Source of the DNA: Burkholderiales bacterium
GTDB taxonomy: Bacteria > Pseudomonadota > Gammaproteobacteria > Burkholderiales > Burkholderiaceae_A
Reading direction: 5' to 3'
Assembly (NCBI GenBank): GCA_027486725.1
Contig: JAIXOP010000015.1
Span: forward strand, 442,199-506,198
DNA length: 64,000 nucleotides
Shown: in pieces, positions 56,809 to 64,000 of the stretch
How positions within the stretch are numbered: position 1 is the first letter of the stretch
Layout of the letters: every line of letters begins with the position of its first letter
The notes under the pieces: model-generated
The model's database searches: none
The model's input: the letters and a program-made list of their open reading frames with translations, nothing else
What the model was told of the DNA's origin: nothing
Program-made: the position numbers and the translations under genes

Positions 56809-57869
56809 ACCTGCTCGCCCTGCGCGGTGAGGTGGGCGGCCACCGCATCGGCCTGAGCAGCGTCGACCGCGAGGATCATGCCCAGTCCGCAATTGAACAC
56901 GTGGAGCATTTCGTCGGCCGGCACCTGGCCCTGCGCCTCGATGTAGGCCATCACCGGAGGGCGAGGCCAACGGTCCAGGCCGATGTGCGCCCCGAGCGAC
57001 TCGGGCAGAACTCGGGGAAGGTTGCCCACAATGCCGCCGCCCGTGATGTGGGCCATGGCGTGAATGGCCCCTGGCAGGGCCTTCAAGGCACTGAGGATGG
57101 GCTTCACATAGATGCGGGTCGGGGCCATGACCAGATCGGCAAGCGGCATCTGCTGCGCGTCGCCCTCTTGGGCGGGCAGGGCCACACCGGCCAGGTGTTG
57201 GGGACTCAGGCCCCCGAGGGAGCGCTCCAAGACCTTGCGCACCAGGGAGTAGCCATTGCTGTGAAACCCGCTCGAGGCCAGCCCCAGCAGCACATCGCCC
57301 TCGCGGACCCGGTCTCCCGGCAGGATGTCGTCTTTCTCGACCACGCCGACGGCAAAGCCCGCCAGGTCGTATTCGCCCGGGGGATACATGCCGGGCATCT
57401 CGGCCGTCTCACCGCCGATGAGGGCGCAGCCCGCCTGCTCGCAGCCCTGGGCCACGCCCTGGATCACGCTGGCGGCGGTGTCGAGTTCAAGGCGTCCACA
57501 GGCGAAATAGTCCAGAAAGAACAGGGGCTCGGCGCCCTGCACCAGGATGTCGTTGACGCTCATGGCCACCAGATCAATGCCCACGGTGCTGTGGCGCTGC
57601 AATTCGAAGGCGAGGCGAAGCTTGGTTCCGACACCATCGGTGCCCGACACAAGGATGGGCTCGCGGTAGCCCGTGGGGATGCGGCAGAGGGCGCCGAATC
57701 CGCCAAGACCGCCCATGACCTCCGGCCGAAGGGTGCGGCGGGCGGCGGGCTTGATGCGCTCGACCAGGGAATCGCCGGCCTCGATGTCGACCCCGGCATC
57801 CCGGTAGCGCAGAGGCGCCTGGGCACCGGCGGCTGCCGCGGGGGTATCGGGGGTCTGTTTTGCGTTCAT
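56712..57869 (-). CDS. purM: phosphoribosylformylglycinamidine cyclo-ligase (AIR synthetase)
   Basis: Fifth step of purine synthesis, forming aminoimidazole ribotide; 385 residues. Motifs: [15 protein letters not shown], the metal/ATP loop [46 protein letters not shown], and [13 protein letters not shown]. The AAGGA site supports the 57869 start. About 25 residues after the family's usual end (GEVVPRA) are read through the antisense of miaA and end SGSASASRG. It diverges from hda. Confidence 0.96.
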   Translation of the reverse strand: MNAKQTPDTPAAAAGAQAPLRYRDAGVDIEAGDSLVERIKPAARRTLRPEVMGGLGGFGALCRIPTGYREPILVSGTDGVGTKLRLAFELQRHSTVGIDLVAMSVNDILVQGAEPLFFLDYFACGRLELDTAASVIQGVAQGCEQAGCALIGGETAEMPGMYPPGEYDLAGFAVGVVEKDDILPGDRVREGDVLLGLASSGFHSNGYSLVRKVLERSLGGLSPQHLAGVALPAQEGDAQQMPLADLVMAPTRIYVKPILSALKALPGAIHAMAHITGGGIVGNLPRVLPESLGAHIGLDRWPRPPVMAYIEAQGQVPADEMLHVFNCGLGMILAVDAAQADAVAAHLTAQGEQVYRIGEVVPRAATASSQFEAVSVSGSASASRG

Positions 57870-57897
57870 GGCCGTGTCCTTGGGAAAATGCAATTCT

Positions 57898-58707
57898 ATG
57901 GGAGCGCAAGACGAATCCCGCAGCGCAGAGGCTGCGGCACAAACCCCCCTGGTCTTGGCATCCCCCCTCGACCCCGACCTCTCGCGCCTGCAGCCTGGGC
58001 CCAACGCCGCAGCCCTGGCGGCCTGCGCAGGGCTGCTTCATCCCCAGGATGGCCCCGTGGGGCATGGGGAACGCGGGGGCTCGGTCTGCCTCTGGGGTCT
58101 GGCGGGCACTGGCAAGACATTCTGGATTCGCGCCTGGGCGCGCGAGCTTGGGGAGCGGGGTCGCGCCCGCTGGCACTGGCAGCCCGAGGCCTGGCCCGAC
58201 CTCGATGCCACGTCGGCACTCGCCCGCTGGCGTGCCGAAGGGCAGCCCTGGGTCCTCGTCGATGACCTGCATGCCCTGCCCATGCCCCTGCAGGGCGCCC
58301 TCTTTGCCCTCTGGGTGGAGGGCATGGCCTCGGGGCTGCGGGTGCTGAGCAGTTCGCGGCACCCGCCGGGGCTGCTGGTGGCAGAAGGGAGACTGCGGGC
58401 CGATCTGGGCAGCCGGATCGCGCAGGGCCTGGTCATGGAGCTTCGCGGCCTGGACGACGGCGAGAGCCTTCTGGCCCTGCGCCTGCAGGCCCACCGCCTG
58501 GGCTGGATGGCCCAGCCCGAGGACACCCAGTTCGATGAGGTCTTTCGATATCTGCTGGCGCGAATGCCCCGGCAGCTCTCTCTGCTGGCGGGCCTGTTGG
58601 AGGCCATCGATCGCCGCGCCCTGTCGGAGCAGCGCCGGGTGACCGTTCCTCTGGTGCGCGCCACCCTCGAGTCCCTGGGGCCGGATGGCTTATCCTCTGC
58701 ACCTTAG
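57898..58707 (+). CDS. hda: DnaA-related regulatory protein Hda
   Basis: AAA+ protein of 269 residues matching the ATPase part of DnaA but lacking its DNA-binding domain. Hda with the sliding clamp stimulates DnaA-ATP hydrolysis after initiation. The Walker A is GLAGTGKT, Walker [10 protein letters not shown], sensor-like SSSRHPPG, and the lid is conserved ([13 protein letters not shown]). The N-terminal clamp-binding motif is not obvious in the first 20 residues ([20 protein letters not shown]). The position beside purM and the HAD-pcnB block is the usual betaproteobacterial one for hda. Confidence 0.85.
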   Translation: MGAQDESRSAEAAAQTPLVLASPLDPDLSRLQPGPNAAALAACAGLLHPQDGPVGHGERGGSVCLWGLAGTGKTFWIRAWARELGERGRARWHWQPEAWPDLDATSALARWRAEGQPWVLVDDLHALPMPLQGALFALWVEGMASGLRVLSSSRHPPGLLVAEGRLRADLGSRIAQGLVMELRGLDDGESLLALRLQAHRLGWMAQPEDTQFDEVFRYLLARMPRQLSLLAGLLEAIDRRALSEQRRVTVPLVRATLESLGPDGLSSAP

Positions 58708-58725
58708 CCATCCGCGGCCCTGCCC

Positions 58726-59412
58726 ATGCCCCAGCACCTTGCCCTCTTTGACCTGGACCACACCCTTCTGCCCGTCGACAGCGATGTGCTGTGGGCCGAG
58801 GTCTTGGTGGAGCGTGGGGTGGTCGATGCGGCCTGGCATTCCCGCCGCAATCAGGAGTTCTTTCAGCAGTACAAAGAGGGGCGACTCAACATCGATGATT
58901 TCCTGCAGTTTCAGCTGGGCCCCCTGAGCCAACATCCCAGGGCCACCCTCGATGCCTGGCACGCGGAGTTCATGGCGCAGAAGATCCTGCCCAGCATCCA
59001 GGCCAATGCCCAGGCCCTGGTCGAGCGCCACCGGCGTGCCGGCGATCTGCTGGTGATGATCACCGCCACCAACGAATTTGTGACCCGGCCGATCGCCGAG
59101 GCCTTTGGCATGGACGCACTGATCGCCACCGAGCTCGAGGTGCTCCCCAATGGCGAATTCAGCGGTCGCCACCGGGGGCTGCCAAGCTTTCGCGAGGGCA
59201 AGGTCAAGCGCTTGGTGCAGTGGCTGGCCGAACGCCAGATGCTGCTCTCGGACTTTGCCTCGAGCACCTTCTACACCGACTCGCTCAACGATCTGCCACT
59301 GATGCTGCAGGTCACCCACCCCATTGCCTGCAACCCCGACCCCACCTTGCGCGAGCATGCAGCGGCAGCGGGCTGGCCGGTGCTGGAGCTCTTTCCTTCC
59401 GAGGCCGCATGA
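58726..59412 (+). CDS. HAD-IB family phosphatase (SerB-like)
   Basis: HAD hydrolase of 228 residues with all four motifs: nucleophile loop LFDLDHTLLPVDSD, motif II Thr in MITATNEF, motif III Lys in FREGKVKRL, and acidic motif IV YTDSLNDLPLM. It resembles phosphoserine phosphatase and the CicA-like HAD-IB branch; the substrate is uncertain. Its stop overlaps the pcnB start (ATGA), so it belongs to the hda-pcnB-folK operon. Confidence 0.93.
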   Translation: MPQHLALFDLDHTLLPVDSDVLWAEVLVERGVVDAAWHSRRNQEFFQQYKEGRLNIDDFLQFQLGPLSQHPRATLDAWHAEFMAQKILPSIQANAQALVERHRRAGDLLVMITATNEFVTRPIAEAFGMDALIATELEVLPNGEFSGRHRGLPSFREGKVKRLVQWLAERQMLLSDFASSTFYTDSLNDLPLMLQVTHPIACNPDPTLREHAAAAGWPVLELFPSEAA

Positions 59413-60779
59413 TTCGTCGATTGATCAAGGCCGTGGGCCAGCTGGTTGTTCCTGGGGTGCGCTCACCCGGCCGCCGCGGCAAGACCGAGCCCGAGGTCTA
59501 CACCGCCGAGGATCTGGGCATCGATCTCGACCGCATTTCTTCGGCCGCACACAAAACCATCCGTGGGCTTCAAGAGGCGGGCTATGCGGCCTACATCGTG
59601 GGCGGGGGCGTGCGCGACCTGCTGCTCGATCTGCGGCCCAAGGACTTCGATGTGGCCACCGATGCCACCCCACAAGAGGTGCAGCGGGTGTTTCGGCGGG
59701 CGCGGATCATCGGCCGTCGGTTTCAAATCGTGCATGTCACCTTTGGGCAGGAGATCATCGAGGTCTCGACATTTCGCGCCCTGCAGTCCACACCCCAGAA
59801 GACCGACGACCACGGCCGGGTTCTGAGCGACAACGTCTTTGGTGAGCAGCACGAAGACGCCGCCCGGCGCGACTTTACGGTGAACGCGCTTTACCTCGAC
59901 CCCACCGACGGGGTGGTGCTCGACTACCACCGGGGGGTGCGCGATCTGCGCTCCCGGGTCCTGCGCATGATCGGCGACCCGGCGAGCCGCTACCGCGAAG
60001 ACCCCGTGCGCATGCTGCGGGTGGTGCGATTCATGGCGAAGCTGGATTTCCAGGCTGAGTCCAAGACCATGGCCCCGATCCGAGGTCTCGGACCCCTGCT
60101 GTCGAATGTGCCGCAGGCACGACTCTTCGATGAGATGGGCAAGCTCTTGATGTCGGGGGCCAGCCGCCGCGGCCTGGAGCTGCTGATGTCGCTCGACCTC
60201 CACCATCAGTGCCTGCCGCTGGTGCAGATGGCCCTGGAGCCCGAGGGCACCAAGGAAGAAAAAGCCCAGGCCCTGGCCTTTGTGCATCGGGCCCTGTCGG
60301 ACACCGATCTGCGCATCGCCGAGGGCCGCAAGGCATCGCCCTCGTTCCTCTATGCCTGCCTGCTCTGGCACCCCGTGTTGCGCGCATGGCGGGCCAATGA
60401 GGCCCAGGGCGAGCGGCCGATACCGGCCCTGCACTCGGCCATCGACGAGGTGGTGGAGGCGCGGCTCACCGAGCTGGGCCTGCAACGACGAACGGCCAGC
60501 GATGTTCGCGAGCTCTGGCAACTCCAGCCCCGCTTTGAGCGCCGAGGTGGCAGTCTCGCGGCCCGGCTGCTCGAGCACGAGCGGTTCAAGGCGGCCTACG
60601 ATTTCCTTCTGCTGCGCGCCGAATCGGGCGAGGCGCCCCGCGATCTGGCCGATTGGTGGACCGCATATTTCGAGGGCGACGATGAGGCCCGCGCCGAGCT
60701 GGTGGCCGGACTCTCGCGGTCGCAGGCCGGTGAATCCAAGCCACGCCGTCGGCGTCGGCGTCGGAGTCCATCGGAATGA
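59409..60779 (+). CDS. pcnB: polynucleotide adenylyltransferase (poly(A) polymerase I)
   Basis: Adds 3' poly(A) tails that promote RNA decay; 456 residues. The nucleotidyltransferase core is visible: YIVGGGVRDLLLDLRPKDFDVATDATP with the catalytic DxD, then RRFQIVHV, and RRDFTVNALYLDP. The RNA-binding domain (YREDPVRMLRVVRFMAKLDF) and an Arg-rich tail (KPRRRRRRRS), common in bacterial PAP I, follow. Start and stop both overlap neighbours by ATGA. Confidence 0.95.
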   Translation: MIRRLIKAVGQLVVPGVRSPGRRGKTEPEVYTAEDLGIDLDRISSAAHKTIRGLQEAGYAAYIVGGGVRDLLLDLRPKDFDVATDATPQEVQRVFRRARIIGRRFQIVHVTFGQEIIEVSTFRALQSTPQKTDDHGRVLSDNVFGEQHEDAARRDFTVNALYLDPTDGVVLDYHRGVRDLRSRVLRMIGDPASRYREDPVRMLRVVRFMAKLDFQAESKTMAPIRGLGPLLSNVPQARLFDEMGKLLMSGASRRGLELLMSLDLHHQCLPLVQMALEPEGTKEEKAQALAFVHRALSDTDLRIAEGRKASPSFLYACLLWHPVLRAWRANEAQGERPIPALHSAIDEVVEARLTELGLQRRTASDVRELWQLQPRFERRGGSLAARLLEHERFKAAYDFLLLRAESGEAPRDLADWWTAYFEGDDEARAELVAGLSRSQAGESKPRRRRRRRSPSE

Positions 60780-61370
60780 CATCCTGGGCCGTGGTGGCCT
60801 TGGGATCCAACCTGGGCCGCGGTGGGCAGTCCCCCGCAGACCTGATCGATTCCGGAGCCATGGCGTTGCGGAGTATTGCTGGGGTGGTTGGGATGTCCAC
60901 ATCCAGCACCTGGTCCACCGAGCCGGTGCGCGCCCAGGGTGGCACTTTTGCCAACGCCGTGGCCCACCTGCGCTTTGCAGAGCAAGCGATGCCCGCGCCC
61001 GAGGACCTGCTCGCCGAGCTCATGGCCATCGAGGCAGCCCATGGCCGAGTGCGCCCCGAGGTGGGCACAGCGGTGGGCCCTTCGGTGAACCCATCGGTGG
61101 TCCCATCTTCTGACTCAGATTCTGCTCCATCGGCCAGCCTCTCCGAGGCCCGCACCCTCGACCTCGACCTCATCTGCACCAGCCAGGGCCCGCACCGCAG
61201 CCCCCGCCTCACGCTGCCGCATCCGCGCGCCCACGAGCGGCTTTTCGTGGTCGGGCCCCTGGCCGAGCTGCTGCCCGATCTTCCAATGCTCCTGCCCAGC
61301 GGCAAGTCCGCCCGCGCGGCAGATCTGCGCGATCGTCTGACGGATGCCGCGGCCTCGACCCGGAGCTGCC

Positions 61371-61381
<11 letters not shown>
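60776..61381 (+). CDS. folK: 6-hydroxymethyl-7,8-dihydropterin pyrophosphokinase (HPPK)
   Basis: Folate pathway kinase of 201 residues. It has the N-terminal VALGSNLG, TEPV, FANAVAHL and the C-terminal RTLDLDLI and LPHPRAHERLFVVGPLAEL blocks. Between HGRVRP and RTLDLDLI, where the family usually has a short loop, about 28 residues are inserted (97-124; TAVGPSVNPSVVPSSDSDSA), made of Gly/Pro/Ser/Val. This is catalytic loop 3 in E. coli HPPK, so kinetics may be affected. ATGA-linked to pcnB and overlapping the kinase gene by 11 bp. Confidence 0.93.
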
Positions 61382-63786
<2,405 letters not shown>

Positions 63787-63815
63787 GGTGGTGGTCTCGA
63801 AGTGGGTCCCGGGGC

Positions 63816-64000
63816 TTAGGCTTTGGCGGCAGCGTCGACGACGCGCTGGGCAGCCTCGGCCATGGTGTCGGCAGAGATGATGGGCAGGCCCGACTCGGCC
63901 AGCAGCTTCTTGCCGAGGTCTTCGTTGGTGCCCTTCATGCGCACGACCAGCGGCACAGACAGGTTCACCGCCTTGCAGGCGGTGATGACGCCGGTGGCGA
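63816..64000 (-). CDS. sucC: succinate-CoA ligase beta subunit, C-terminal end only
   Basis: Only the last 61 codons lie in the window; the gene starts beyond its right edge. The translation [20 protein letters not shown], then [20 protein letters not shown] and the end [11 protein letters not shown] match the C-terminal domain of SucC. It is immediately upstream of sucD. Confidence 0.93.
   Translation of the reverse strand, partial: ATGVITACKAVNLSVPLVVRMKGTNEDLGKKLLAESGLPIISADTMAEAAQRVVDAAAKA

Overview
The window is about 64 kb of dense chromosome with high GC and few gaps. It looks betaproteobacterial, most likely Burkholderiales. The grounds are the gene order (yqgE-ruvX-pyrB-dihydroorotase-like-plsC facing apaH; rpsU-dnaG-rpoD-tRNA; hda-HAD-pcnB-folK-deoxynucleoside kinase-panC), a Bug-type periplasmic receptor, and a MutL of the nicking type seen in Neisseria. 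Almost everything is core housekeeping. No CRISPR array, prophage, IS element or rRNA operon was found.

Layout. 1-6.6 kb: end of a YeeE/YedE sulfur transporter, tRNA-Lys with a strong promoter, a lower-GC single-chain MmeI-like (type IIL) restriction-modification enzyme, a TauE/SafE exporter and a Bug receptor. 6.6-13.9 kb: CYTH/CHAD protein, HU, trmB, uppP, a PCMT-like methyltransferase, tolC and waaA. 13.9-21.7 kb: phosphohexomutase, apaH, then the plsC / inactive dihydroorotase / pyrB / ruvX / yqgE block and a secreted subtilase. 21.8-32.9 kb: photolyase, rubredoxin, hemL, gluQ, rhlE, an EamA transporter, an AI-2E family protein, MscS, LOG, a histidine phosphatase, a RodZ-like protein and OsmC.

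32.9-42.9 kb is the most unusual block, all on the minus strand: two tandem DUF1302 outer-membrane proteins, DUF1329, a Ycf48-like propeller, an MMPL/RND exporter and then Pal. The parts span the envelope and read as one hydrophobic-substrate transport machine. The two DUF1302 genes share an AACnnACGTTT palindrome upstream.

43-48 kb is the macromolecular synthesis operon (rpsU, dnaG, rpoD, CAT tRNA). Its sigma-70 carries a histone-H1-like Lys/Ala/Pro N-terminal extension. 48-64 kb: tsaD, plsY, xerD, queG, a tsaE-amiC open frame with no stop between the two domains, mutL, miaA, purM, hda, a SerB-like HAD phosphatase, pcnB, folK, a deoxynucleoside kinase, panC, sucD and the end of sucC.

Compactness is a theme. 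Many same-strand genes join by ATGA or TTGA overlaps, and eight of twelve convergent pairs overlap tail to tail by 4-97 bp. Very long open frames antisense to real genes are common and were treated as composition shadows.
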